Assembly (NCBI GenBank): GCA_007026445.1
Contig: VDMD01000003.1
Location: forward strand, 930,001 to 994,000
Length of the DNA stretch: 64,000 nucleotides
Reading direction: 5' to 3'
Source of the DNA: Schizophyllum amplum
Lineage: Eukaryota > Basidiomycota > Agaricomycetes > Agaricales > Schizophyllaceae
The notes under the pieces were generated by a model. The model was not told the DNA's origin. It saw only the letters and a list, made by a program, of their open reading frames with translations, and did not search any database. This document shows, one piece after another, positions 22,024 to 33,054 of the stretch. The translations under genes were made by a program, and so were the position numbers. How positions within the stretch are numbered: position 1 is the stretch's first letter; each line of letters begins with the position of its first letter.

Positions 22024-24691
22024 ATGCCCCACGTACCCCTTCCCCGCCGGCCTTCTTCCCGCAACACGGACAGCAGCCTGCTCCCGACGCCCACTGCTAC
22101 GCCCCCACCTCCCACAGTAGCTCCCCCATCTCCCCCGAAAGCTCGCCCTTCCATAGCAGCTCTTTCGGCTGGTACTACAGCAGCTCATCCATCCACCAAG
22201 GCGGCTCTCTCGCACCCGCCTACCATCGCCACGCCCCCGCCTCCCCCGCCCACCGTTTACGTTCCGCCCATCCGCACCACCGACATCTCCATCCGCGCCA
22301 CCGATATTTCACACCGTCGCCGGTGCTCGTCCACCTCCCAGTCCCACAACTCCTTCACCTCCCCGTCCCGCAACTCGTCCACGTCTCCGGTCGCCGCCTG
22401 GGACCGCATTTCGGCCGTCTGGTCCCCGCGCAGCCCGGACGCACCTGGTACCCTGTGCTCACCTGGCGCGCTGAGTCCGCACGCCTGCAATCCCCGCGAC
22501 TCGGGCATCTCCACCATCGCCTTCCCCCATCCCGCGCCCTCCGACGCCGAACGCACGTGCCCGACGTGCCACCCGAGCCCCGCGTACCCGCCGTATAGCC
22601 TGCCTGGCAGCCACCCCGTGTTCGCAGACGCGCACACCTTCCAAGACCTGCACACCCGCCCCGTCATCCCCGGCGCCTACAACTTCTCGGGCTCGTTCAG
22701 CGACTCCAGCTCGACCTCGTCCGACTTCGCCAACGAGCGGTGGACCCAGCGCTTCCCTGCGGATCGTTTCCCTGTCTCGCCCAGCGACCGGTTTCCCGAG
22801 TCCCCCACCGACCACTTCCCCATTCCTCCGGTCGACCGCTTCCCGGCGCCTCCGTACGAGCGACCAGCGCCGACCTACCGTCCGTCGCCGACCTATCGAC
22901 CGGTATCACCAGCCCGACGTCCATCATCCCCGTCCGAGCATCCCGCGTTCCCCCTTGAGCGCCCCGCATCTCCCACCGGCGACCGCTACACGTCCGACGG
23001 CCGCTACCGCCCCTTCCCTAGCAACAGCATCTTCAGCGACTCGGAGAGCGTAAGGAGTGCAAGGCGCGCGTACGAGGCGGTGCGAGCATACGAGGCCGAG
23101 AACGACGCGTACGAGGCGGATAACGACGCGTACGACGAGTGTAACGCGGTAGAGGAAGAGCACGAGATACGCGAAGAGAGTGGGAAGATCGCGAACGAGG
23201 ATAACGAGGACGAGGAGAACGAGGACGAGGACGACTCACCCGAGAACGAGTTCGTGTCCGCACACGAGAGCGAGTTCGTCTCCCCTCGAGAGACCAAGTT
23301 TCCTGGTCGCGAGGCCGCCTTTGCCAGCCGCGGGATCGACCTTGCCGACCACGAAATCGAGTGGCCCGAGTGCATCGCACGGCAGAGGCAACGCAGCAGC
23401 TGCGCGAACTCCTACTACCGCCTCACGTCTACCGACGCCACCCTGAACACCGACGACCCTCTGAACACCCGCTACGCGCTCAACACGCCGATAGACGTGC
23501 CCAGCAGCCCCATCGACGCTGCGAACGACGTTCCATACACCCCTGTGGAGGTTATTGACACTCACGCGGCTGTCCCCAACACCCACGTGCACCTACCGAA
23601 CGCCCACCTGGCTGTCCCGGGCACCCACCTAGGCATTCCGCACGCACCTCCAGGTATCCCACATCCCCACCTCCGCATTCCCCACTCCCGCCCAGACGTC
23701 CCGCACACGCCGCTGGACATCCCGAACACACCCCTAGAGAAGATAGGCTGCGTCAGCATGACCAGCTTGCGACCCGCCCAGATAGTTCCGGGCACGTACC
23801 GCATGAAGCACGTCGACAGCGGGAAGGTCATCGACCTCTCCGGCGCCGACGACCGGACCTGTATAGGGTTCCTCGAACACGGTTGGGAAAATCAGCGAGT
23901 ATGTCTATTCCTCTTCCCCACCTTCACCCATACGCCGACTTACCCCCTCCCCTAGTGGATCTTTGCCCGCCTGGGCGCGGGCTACTCCATCCAGAGCGCC
24001 CATAGCCAGCAATACATGACGATCGACGCCAGCCTCGCCAACGGCACCGCGATTGTGGCGAGCCCGTTCCCAGTGAGCTGGGAGGTGCAGTATGACGGGG
24101 AAGAGTGGATGTGAGTGGTTCGGTGGTCTGGTGTCCTCGATACCTCGTCCTCTCTTCGACGCCTGGTGCCACATATTCCACTATTCAGTGCCACATGTTG
24201 CACTCTTGAGTGCCACATGTTTCACTCTCGAGTGCCACCCCGCCCATATCCTCCGGCTGACCCTCATCACAGAATCGGCTGGCCGAACAGTCGTTACTTT
24301 CTCGACCTGGACTGTCACGGGCTGACGAAGGTAAGCAGAACGGGCGTTCCGAGGCCGAGAAACGATTATGGAGCCGGGCGAGAAGGAGAAGATATGCAAA
24401 CTCATGCTCACTGTCATCCAGATCCAACTTTGGCGCAATGAGGACCCAACGTGCTTTCGCCGCAGTCGTGTCTGGCGACTTATACGGATGCACGAGATCG
24501 AAGGAAAGGCCAGAGTGGAGGAAGGGGATAACAGAGCGGAAGAAGGCCAGACACGAGCGAACGACAGCAAGAATGACGCATCCAACACCGTCTCCGAGAC
24601 GGTCATCGATGCAAACGAACTGGGTAAGGGGCTGACGATCGTAACGACAACGACGACGACGACGGTGACGAAGGTAGTGCGCGTGCAGTGA
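22024..24691 (+). CDS. Ricin-B-type lectin with long disordered Pro-rich N-terminus, copy 2
   Basis: Exons 22024-23898, 23956-24110, 24273-24330, 24422-24691; phases fit; 785 aa. Residues 1-~585 are disordered and Pro/Ser-rich with internal repeats: DRFPxSP units (about 245-275), YEAxxxAYEA units (about 345-370), an acidic ENEDEENEDED run, and a degenerate tandem series of about eight HTPxDIPN/HxxIPH-type units (about 515-570). The C-terminus is a beta-trefoil: RPAQIVPGTYRMKHVDSGKV, DLSGADDRTCIGFLEHGWEN, WIFARLGAGYSIQSAHSQQY, FPVSWEVQYDGEEW, GWPNSRYFLDLDCHG, then IQLWRNED and CFRRSRVWRLIRM. The last ~60 residues are charged with a TTTTTTTVTKVV tail. No signal peptide seen. Function beyond glycan binding unknown. 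Confidence 0.82.
24166..24239 (+). repeat. 22-bp minisatellite inside intron 2 of lectin copy 2
   Basis: Three 22-bp units plus a truncated fourth beginning GTGCCACAT; units differ at a few bases. They account for the unusual length (162 bp) of this intron among ~50-nt neighbours. Confidence 0.75.
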
Positions 24692-24874
24692 TTGCTGGAC
24701 AATCCAGGGTGAGGATGAAGGAAGCAGAAGCGTCGAATACGGACTATATATGTATCTGTACAGGCTTGAGATTATTGTACGATTGGAGTAACATGTACCA
24801 CAGAAGTGGCACGTACGGCCAGTGTGGGATGACAAGAATGAGACGACAGACAGGCACTCAGCAAAGCAAGCGCA

Positions 24875-25583
24875 TCAGTATCTGTACCGCGTCGAGTAAT
24901 CTGGAAACGACTGAGACTAGAAAATGGTATGGGGCTGACGCAGACTGACCCTTCGGCGACACGACGAGACCGCGGCCCTTTGAGGCGCCGCGATAGACCG
25001 TTTCGATGATATCAATGAGCTGTCTCAATGTCAACGGTGTACGCGTAGTGGACAGAGTACACGCACCTCCTGCTTGTTGTCCATAGCCCAGTTGCTGCAT
25101 TGAACCGAGATTAGCACCGCGCCACCCATTCTACAAACGCGCCACGCACATCTTGTTGTTGTTACCAGTGCCCAGATCGATCATGATATGCTTGTTCCTG
25201 CACAGGTCCTAAGATGAAGACGCGCCAGACCACGCGAGGGGGATTGCACTCGCCTGTAGAAAAACATCACCGTGCACGGGTCGTACAGCTCGTACATCTG
25301 CACCCGATCGGGGATGGATGGAGAGCGCGTCAGTTACACTGATCCCTTTTCCGAAGCCACGTATACGCACCTTATTGAAGTCCGGCACTTCGGTAATGTC
25401 GCAGAGGTAGATGACGGCGAAGTTCTGCACCTTCTCCGCGACGGCGTAGAGCGTCTCGTCCATGGTCATGCACTGGCTGTCCCAGTCGTGGCCAAAGCGG
25501 ATGACTACAACACGGTCCTCTTCGGACTTGATGGCCTCGTCGACGTGCCAGCCGGAGGGCAGGTGGGGGAGGAAGTAGGACAT
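24875..25583 (-). CDS. DIB1: U5 snRNP 15 kDa protein Dim1/Dib1 (thioredoxin-like)
   Basis: Essential spliceosomal tri-snRNP component. Six exons: 25583-25371, 25297-25254, 25197-25150, 25094-25067, 25019-24950, 24900-24875, giving exactly 142 aa, the family length. Near-invariant sequence: SYFLPHLPSGWHVDEAI, VVVIRFGHDWDSQCMTMDE, FAVIYLCDITEVPDFNKMYE, LYDPCTVMFFYRNKHIMIDL, GTGNNNKINWAMDNKQELID, VYRGASKGRGLVVSPKDYST, RYRY. The second intron (25253-25198) starts with GC (CAG|GCGAGT) and ends CAG; no GT alternative keeps the conserved FYRNK junction. Three other introns use GTGCGT and one uses GTCAGT. Start ATG is the only one matching family N-termini. Confidence 0.95.
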
Positions 25584-26721
25584 GGCGGAGGTGATCAAGA
25601 GGCTCACGTCGGTCCGTTCGACGCCAAAGGCAAGTACGCCAAACACGTCTCAACACGCCTTTCTTCCCGAGGTCATGTCGGTCTACAACGTTCAGAACGT
25701 ACAACGTTACATTCAACCCCCACCATGGAATCCGATTTAATCTACGCAAAGTCCTTCTAACTTGATTCCAAGCTCGCATGCAGATGCCACGACGTCAACA
25801 GCGCTTTCCAACTCGTAAACATCAACCCAGCTCGTCTCCCTACTCTGAAAGTAGGTGAATTGTCCTCTCGCCGTGGATCTGAGGTCTTCGAAGCTTCAAC
25901 TTCGTCCGCACCAGCCTCTGGGAGCCATCTAGGCTTTCGAACTTCACTACCATACGCTTGTATGCTTGATCGACTCTGTGCTGTCCTCGTCGAGTCGCGG
26001 TCCTTGTTCGTCGTCCGCTCTCACTCAATCTCCACTAATGACGCCCGTAACGTCCTTCCTCCATACACGCGCTCTCCGACCATCTGAACCTTGGCTTACG
26101 ATACTTGAGAGTCTCAGTCTGCGCAACCTCGCTGAGGCTCGTCGCCAACACGTGTAGCAGTCACGAGGTCGCCGCGCCCCGTAAGGTCATCCTACCTCGT
26201 GGCCAGGGGAGCGATCTATCGTGCGAGGACGCCTCCCTTCGTATGACGCCAACCGACACCCACTGCAAGTCTGCAATTCGCACCAGGCACAGTAAAGACA
26301 TGCGCCAACTTACGTGCTTGGAGCCTGGCCGTCAACTCCATACTTAGTCCAATCGAGTCTACAGTGCCATACCATGCGGAAGTCTCACTGTCGTGCCCTG
26401 CGGGAGCCTCGCTGCCGTATCCTGCCATTCGTCTGTTCTGAATGTCAAGCGTTCCATTCGACACTCCAAGTCAGACTCAAGTGCAGTTACATACTTACAA
26501 GGGCAGGTCCAGCGACCGTGAGGAGCGCCAGAACGAGGTACGTTCGTGGTTCATCTTCAGACGGCATGCCGATGCGCTCATCGTTCATAGAACGAGGAAC
26601 ACTTCTGCATAGGGCACGGATGACGCCAACTTTCTCTTCGGTAACACTGATCTGGCGTAACAGCCGCCGAAGCAGCCTCACAGCCGCCGAAGTAGTTACT
26701 GCCATAGTAGCCTTGCGGCGC
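25584..26721. other. Divergent intergenic region, DIB1 and lectin copy 3
   Basis: About 1.1 kb with only short overlapping frames; no gene supported. Confidence 0.45.
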
Positions 26722-26728
26722 TATAAAG
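26722..26728 (+). promoter_or_regulatory. TATA box of lectin copy 3
   Basis: TATAAAG, about 190 bp upstream of the ATG at 26920 and followed by a C-rich pyrimidine tract typical of strongly expressed fungal promoters. Confidence 0.5.
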
Positions 26729-26919
26729 GTGGGGCAGCAAACGGAAGGCACGCACGCTCTTCTTCCCCTCGCCCTCACACGCTCTCGCGTACTGCCCGCT
26801 CTCCGCTCCTCGCAGCTTCCACACCTCGCCTCACCTCCTCCCCATAGGTCGCCCCACTCCGCACCTTGCCTTACCCCACCTTGCACATCACCGCCCTCGC
26901 ACCACCCCAGCATCCCACC

Positions 26920-27747
26920 ATGTCCATCAACTCTGGCATGTCGTACAGGATCACCAACAGCAAGGCGGGTACTGTCGTCGACCTCTCGGCAATGGATAAC
27001 ACGTCAGGTGCGACTTTATGGTGGCGGGTATCGCTTCCAAAAATGCCAATATGCTGATGGTCTATGTCTACGCTCTTTAGTGATCGGCTGGCCGTACCAC
27101 AGCGGCTCGAACCAACACGTGCGTAGCCCCTCCACTAACGATATGCCACCTCGCCCTTCGTTTACTCGCCCTTCCCCCTCCCCTCCTGCATCCTTCACTC
27201 ACCTCCGTTCCCTCCATCCCCTCCCCTCCCCTACTCCCTCCTTGTCTTACCCTCGCTGACCCCCACCCCAGTGGACGCTCGACTGGGCCGGCAACGGCTG
27301 GCACTTCCGCTCGCTCTCCACGGGCAAGTATCTCAGCCTCGGCGGCGCGGACGCGGCCGACGGCGCAGCGCTGGTGGGCGCCACGGAGCCATTTCTGTGG
27401 CACATTTGGACAGACGATAATGTGCAGGGCGCATTCCGGTGAGTCTCTGTCTGAAGCTATACGGGGTTCCACCTTCCAAGCACACTTGTGCGCGCCCGGC
27501 CGCCGAACCCGCCCCTCTCTGTAAATATTTAACGTTCGCTAAATCATCCATAAAACCCCGCTAGCATCTTCGTTCCGAACACCTACCAGAATCTAGACCT
27601 GTACAATTACGGGAACACGACGCCCGGCACGCCCATCACGACTTGGTACAGCTGGAACGGCGAGCACCAGACGTGGCGATTTGATGTTGGTGAGTGCTGC
27701 ATTTGTATACTGTGAAGAGCATGTGACTTAGTATATTCGCAGTCTAA
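26920..27747 (+). CDS. Ricin-B-type (CBM13, beta-trefoil) lectin, copy 3
   Basis: 140 aa, same length as copy 1. Exons 26920-27007, 27081-27118, 27272-27438, 27565-27689, 27743-27747. Motifs: MSYRITNSKAGTVVDLSAMD, VIGWPYHSGSNQH, WTLDWAGNGWHFRSLSTGKY, LSLGGADAADGAALVGATE, LWHIWTDDNVQGAFRI, FVPNTYQNLDLYNYGN, TPGTPITTWYSWNGEHQTW, RFDV. Intron phases 1, 0, 2 match copy 1; copy 3 has one extra intron, leaving a last coding exon of 5 nt (completing a Val codon, then TAA). No signal peptide or A-chain. Lectin with unknown ligand. Confidence 0.88.
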
Positions 27748-29409
27748 TCCGAGGTCATGACGGTCCTTCGACTCGCCTTGGGCTACTTGATGCTTGCGAC
27801 CCAGTCTCGAATTTCCTTTCGCATTGTGTCCTTATCACGATTGCGTACTCCTCTCGGCATCCGGTACGCCTCACAAGTTCGCGGCCTATACCTTGTTTCT
27901 TTCCTACTGCTGTACGAGTTGCGAAGGTGTCTTGATTACTGTTGTAATTCTCTGCTTTCCTCTTTGTTCATCGTAATGTATAGTATGATGTGCCCTTCCA
28001 GCGAATTTGTAACCAATGGCGTGTACTGAGCGTGAATTTCGAGCCCAATGCACGACTCAGTCACCAAGATAGCAGGCCACGGTACAGCGCGAGCCGGCTT
28101 GAATGACCACTCTTTATATGCTTGACCGACATTCTTATGCCGAGGAGAAAATCCAAGACTGGGGGAAGATTCTAAGGCTGAGCAGAGATCCTGGGTGACT
28201 GCCGTGACTGTGACATGTTGAAGTTGATGCGGTGTGACCTGCCACCACACATACAAACAAGCAATGCACTTAAAGTTATCTGAGCTCTGAAAGCCCAAAA
28301 AATACGCTAGGCTGTATGGGAATGATATAGAACAGCTAGAGTAAGCCCTAGCGCAGGCCAAAACCGCCCCTGATGTGTTTCACTTCGGATGCATGGTCGC
28401 CACCAAGTCGCCTTAGAGTCGCCACCCGTACTCGCGCTCGATGAGTCACTTCTAAGTTCAGACAGGGAAACTTCCAAGTTGGGATCGGAAAACGCCGGGC
28501 GCTGATCTGCCGCTGATCTTCCATGGCGGTTCCTTGGCCATTCAACGCTTCGTCTTAAGTCCGTTACGGAATATAGAGCCCAGATAGAGCCCACACTGCC
28601 ACCAGCGATTGCAGGGAGACGTGATAGAACTGTTCATGAACGCAAAAGAATCTGCGCCTCGGACGCGATAACACCTGCGACGGACACGGATGGCATGGGA
28701 AGAGACTCGTAAGGGCGAACGACGCGCAGCGAGCGTTTATGGAACGATGGGACGGGAAACATCGCGACGATCGATTGATGATCCTGCTGCAAACACGTAC
28801 GACGGCGAGCAAAGTTCAAGCACAGCGCGCCAGTGGACGGACTTTCATCTGTTAGCGCCGAGATGAATCTCAAGCCCGCCCTTGAAGGGCCTTGGTACGT
28901 TCCAAAAATTTTGAGGGCAGGGGAGGCTGGGGAGGGGTGTACCGCGGAGGCGCGCACTGCGCAGCAGAGTGCTCATGTTCTGGTGCCAGGTGGCGGACAG
29001 GTAGAAGGGGAGCTGTGCCTAGACATCCTGGGGGCCTGGCTCTCCGCCCCCCAAGTCATCGTGGGGCTTGGGATTTATGACGCAGAACCACATGGCTGCA
29101 TGCCGAAGTTCGGTCCGTTTGTTCCAAACGTCTGCCAAACATATCTTCAGCTTCTTGATCCTGATTTCCATGTTGCGACCGCAGCAGCAGCCAGTACTCT
29201 GAACCATCCTCTTTTCCTCTTCTCTTTCCCTTATACCCCCACGAAGCAGCCGCCACGATTTTTCCGCTTCCTTAAACCTCAAAGTCTCGCGATCGACCCG
29301 GCAGAATTTTCTCCTCACCCTGACATTGCATCTGCTTCCGCGCCGAGTTACGATTTGTAAATTAGGAGCGAACTTGGACGCTGTGAGTACTGCGACTCTG
29401 ACGTCGACC
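27748..29409. other. Intergenic, no gene supported
   Basis: About 1.66 kb between lectin copy 3 and the transporter gene. Open frames on both strands are short and motif-free. Confidence 0.45.
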
Positions 29410-32400
29410 ATGACCACGAACGCTGACGGAGACGCTTACGCTTCCAGCATAATGATCCCTCCAAGTACCTCTGCTGAAGGCGACGGCCGCCCGCCCGGTG
29501 GAACAGCCAGAAACGCAGGCACCAAGACGCCCCGCAAGGTCCAATGGCTCGACGAGAACACACCGAGTGCGCCCGGGCGCGCCACCGACTCGACGCACGC
29601 GCTCGACGAGCACGGCCTAGACGTGCGTAGAACACCCGCCGCGGCCGAGTGTACGCTGACTGCCCCCAGCCCTCTGCCTTCGAAACGCTCACAGATGCGC
29701 TGGAACGCCATCAGTCCCTGAGCCAGGTGCCCAAGCAGAACAACATCTTGCAGGAGCAGCCAACGGGCCCGCCACCTGGTCCACGCGTCCACTACTTCCC
29801 GCCGCGTCCGCAGTCGCTCCAGATCGCCACCGAGCCAACACCCTACCAACGCGATCACGCCCCCAGGGACTATGCCGCGCCCTCCGGTCACTCACATACC
29901 CTATCCAATGCCACTACCGCCACCACAACCACCCTCGACTCAGACATCTCGCCGTCTGAGCCGGTCCTATCTCCCGTCCACGATGTTCCCAATGCGTACA
30001 TTGACCCTAACGAGAGCGCCGGTTTGCCCGGCACAGGCGCCCTCGACGATTATTCGAAGGCTCAAGCCTCGCGGGTGGTGCGCGCGCACACCAGCCGCCA
30101 TATGGGGGGCTTCTTCTTTGGCACGAGTAAGAAGAAGGAGGCGCGGTCGAAGAGCCCAGCGCGTCCTGCAAAGAAGAACGAGCCAGTGCGCGACGTTGAG
30201 CGTGACGCCGACATCAAACTCCCCAAGCGATTCAACGGCGGCGTTCTCTCTGCACTTCTCAGCTTGCACGACGCCGATCAAGCGGGTCTTCTGTCCGGCG
30301 CGACGTCCGGAGCGACCACGCCAGCCCTATCCGAGCGCGGGTCCCTCGATGAGCCCGAACGACCTTGGGTACACCCCAAATCGTCCAAAGTGCGGCACTC
30401 GAAGGACGAGTCCGCGGTGCGCTCGGAGGCGTCGTCTGCCAGCGATCACACCCAGTCGGACGAGCCCCTGATCATGCCGCCCCTAAAGCGGACGACGACT
30501 GGAGGATCGACGTCCTCGTGGTTCAATCACCAGCCGCGGCACCACAAGATGCCCTCGGAGCGGGTGGGCGGCGGCGTGTTCGGGAGCCTCGTCGCGAGCA
30601 CCGGTAATATCAGTGGCGCCGCAGCACCCGCACCTGCGCAGCTCGCCCCGAATCTCAAGCGGCCGGGGTACCATCTCTCGAGGTTAGTAGAATTCTTTTC
30701 GGCTGATTCGCTCTTCGTCTGGCCGCTGCATCACCGCTTGCCATAATCCTTGCTTATAATCGCCTCTTGCTGGTGGTTATCCGATGCTAACTAAATGTGC
30801 AGATACTCGCTCGAGAGCAACCTGCCGACGAAGAAGAGCAACATGAAAACCCTGAGCCGGCCCAAGAGCATGCATTTTGAGCCGTCGCAGGCGTCGTCGC
30901 CCGCGTCTTCGCCCAGCACCCCTCTTATCGAAGGCGTCCCCGGTTCGAACCTGCAAAAACGTGCGAAGTGGACGGGCGTGCTGAAGGACCTGCCTTACGC
31001 CAGCTCGGTGCTCAACCTCGCGACGCGCAGTGGCCGTAGCACACCAGGGACCACAATGAGCACACCGACGACGGAGGGTGGTGATGAGTGGTTGGACGAG
31101 AAGCAGACAGAACATGAACGTCGGCGCAAGGAGCGGCGCAAGCGCAAAAAGGCGGAGATCTACGTGCGTGTCGTTGCCATTCCTTCTCGCTATCAACATT
31201 TTCCTCTGTCGCTTTTCCTCGTCAGCCTTACTGACTGATGCTTTACAGATAACTCGGCACGTCGCTGAGATCATTCAGCGGCAGGAGTTTATTCTCAAGT
31301 TCGCGCGCGCGATGATGATGTTCGGCGGGCCGACGCACCGGCTGCAGTCGCAGATCCAGTCGACGGCGCGCGTTCTGGACATGAGCATCAGCTGCATGTA
31401 TCTGCCGGACATCATGTTGATCAGCTTTGACGACGCGTCGACGGCAACGAGCTCGATCAAGTTCATTCGGCAGGGCTCGACGCTGACGCTGCACAAGTTG
31501 CACGATGCGTACAAGTTGTACTGGAAGGTGTGTTAGGCTTCACTCTTTGGGTCACCACATATTGTGACCTGTCTTGTGGCGACGCTAATGCACCCGACAG
31601 GTCATCCATGACAAAATCTCGGTCTCCGAGGCTTCCGTCGAGTTGGATACCCTCATGGTATCCAAGCCGATGTACAATATGTGGTGGCTCGTCTTCTTCG
31701 GCGGCATGTGCTCGTCGGGCATCTGCACGCTCTCGTTCTCGGGGAGCTTCCTCGATGCGCTGGTTGTGTTCCCGATGGGCTGCGTGCTTGTGCTTCTGCA
31801 GCTCATCAGCGTCCGACACGAGCTATATTCTAACATCTTCGAGTGCGTATTTATTTCTTTCATCTTGCTCGTCCACCATGCCTGCTTCCTTCACATCGCC
31901 CGTGTTCCTTCTTCCAGACATTCTTGCGAGGATCCCGCGCTAACGGTGGCGATAGGATCACCCTCGCTACGATGTTCAGCTTCATCTCCGCCGGTCTGGC
32001 ATCCTCGAAATACTTCTGCTTCACGGCTGTCGCGTCTTCATCCGTCGTGCTGATTCTTCCGGTGAGTATCGGGCTTTTCTTTGGCTTACGCGAATAATTG
32101 CGCTGCCATGTATGAGTCATTGTGCTGACGTGCGATAGGGCTTCATCGTCTTGTGCGGGGCACTTGAGCTCATGTCGCGGAACATCATCTCCGGATCTGT
32201 GCGGTTGGTGTACGCGGTCTTGTACTCGCTTTTCCTGGGTTTCGGGCTGGCGATGGGCGCGGAGGCCTATGAGAAGGTTACTGGGCAGAGTCTGGATACC
32301 ACAGAGGACTATACGTGCGTCAACAGCCACGACCCGGCCGGTCCGTGGTACCAGCGCAATGTATCGATGTGGTGGGGTGAGTGGCATCGCCTTACCGGGC

Positions 32401-33054
32401 TTTTCGTGGCGTTGACCGTTTTGTCTAGCCTTCCTCTCGGTGCCGCTGTACTCGACCTTCCTGAGCTTGAGGAATCACGCGCCGTGGAATACCAAGGAGC
32501 TGGTATGAGTTCCTTTGAACGCTACGTTGAGCGATGCTGATGAACATGAAGCCTGTGCTTGTTGCCATCTCCTGCATAGGATGGGTGACAAATCACTTCA
32601 CGGCGACTAAGTTTGTGAATCAAAACGATATCAGCGCCGCCGTCGGGTGCGTACCTTCTCTTCCCATCCTATCTTTGTGGACTGAAGTAAACGCAACATT
32701 GTAGGGCCTTCGCTGTAGGTGTCGTTGCGAATATATACGCGCGGTTCTTCTCTGGGAACGCTTTCGTCGTCATGGTCCGTATCTAATCTTTCAGCGCGCC
32801 TGGCTCGTGACTGACACCGTCCGTAGATCACAGGCATCCTCTTTCAACTTCCATCCGGCCTTGGGAATGGCGGGCTCTTCTCGTTTGCCGAGAAGCAGAT
32901 CTCCGGCTCAAGCACATCCTACCTGTCTGGCTTTCAAACGGCGCTCCAGCTCATCTCGGTGTCAATCGGGTTATCGGTTGGATTGGGTATCGCGCTGTTC
33001 ATCGTCCACCCCATCCAGTCCCGCCGGCGGGGCGGCGGTGTGTTCAGCCTGTAA
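29410..33054 (+). CDS. PRM10: PRM10/ThrE-family multi-pass membrane protein
   Basis: Fungal member of the ThrE (DUF1212/DUF3815) family, related to bacterial threonine exporters and yeast Prm10; transport substrate in fungi unknown. Eleven exons, phases fit, 972 aa: 29410-29622, 29670-30682, 30803-31163, 31249-31527, 31601-31842, 31956-32061, 32139-32376, 32429-32502, 32552-32646, 32705-32774, 32827-33054. The first ~500 residues are cytosolic-type, Ser/Pro/basic and disordered, ending in ERRRKERRKRKKAEIY. The conserved domain starts ITRHVAEIIQRQEFILKFAR and MMMFGGPTHRLQSQIQ, then RQGSTLTLHKLHDAY. Helices follow: MWWLVFFGGMCSSGI, LDALVVFPMGCVLVLLQL, TMFSFISAGLASSKYF, GFIVLCGALELMSRNI, VLYSLFLGFGLAMGAEA, PVLVAISCIGWVTNHF, AFAVGVVANIYARFF, ITGILFQLPSGL, and ISVSIGLSVGLGIALFIV. 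Confidence 0.87.

Noticed and set aside
16251..27747. Ricin-type toxin genes
   Set aside because: Only the B-chain-like lectin fold is present; no ribosome-inactivating A-chain is encoded nearby.
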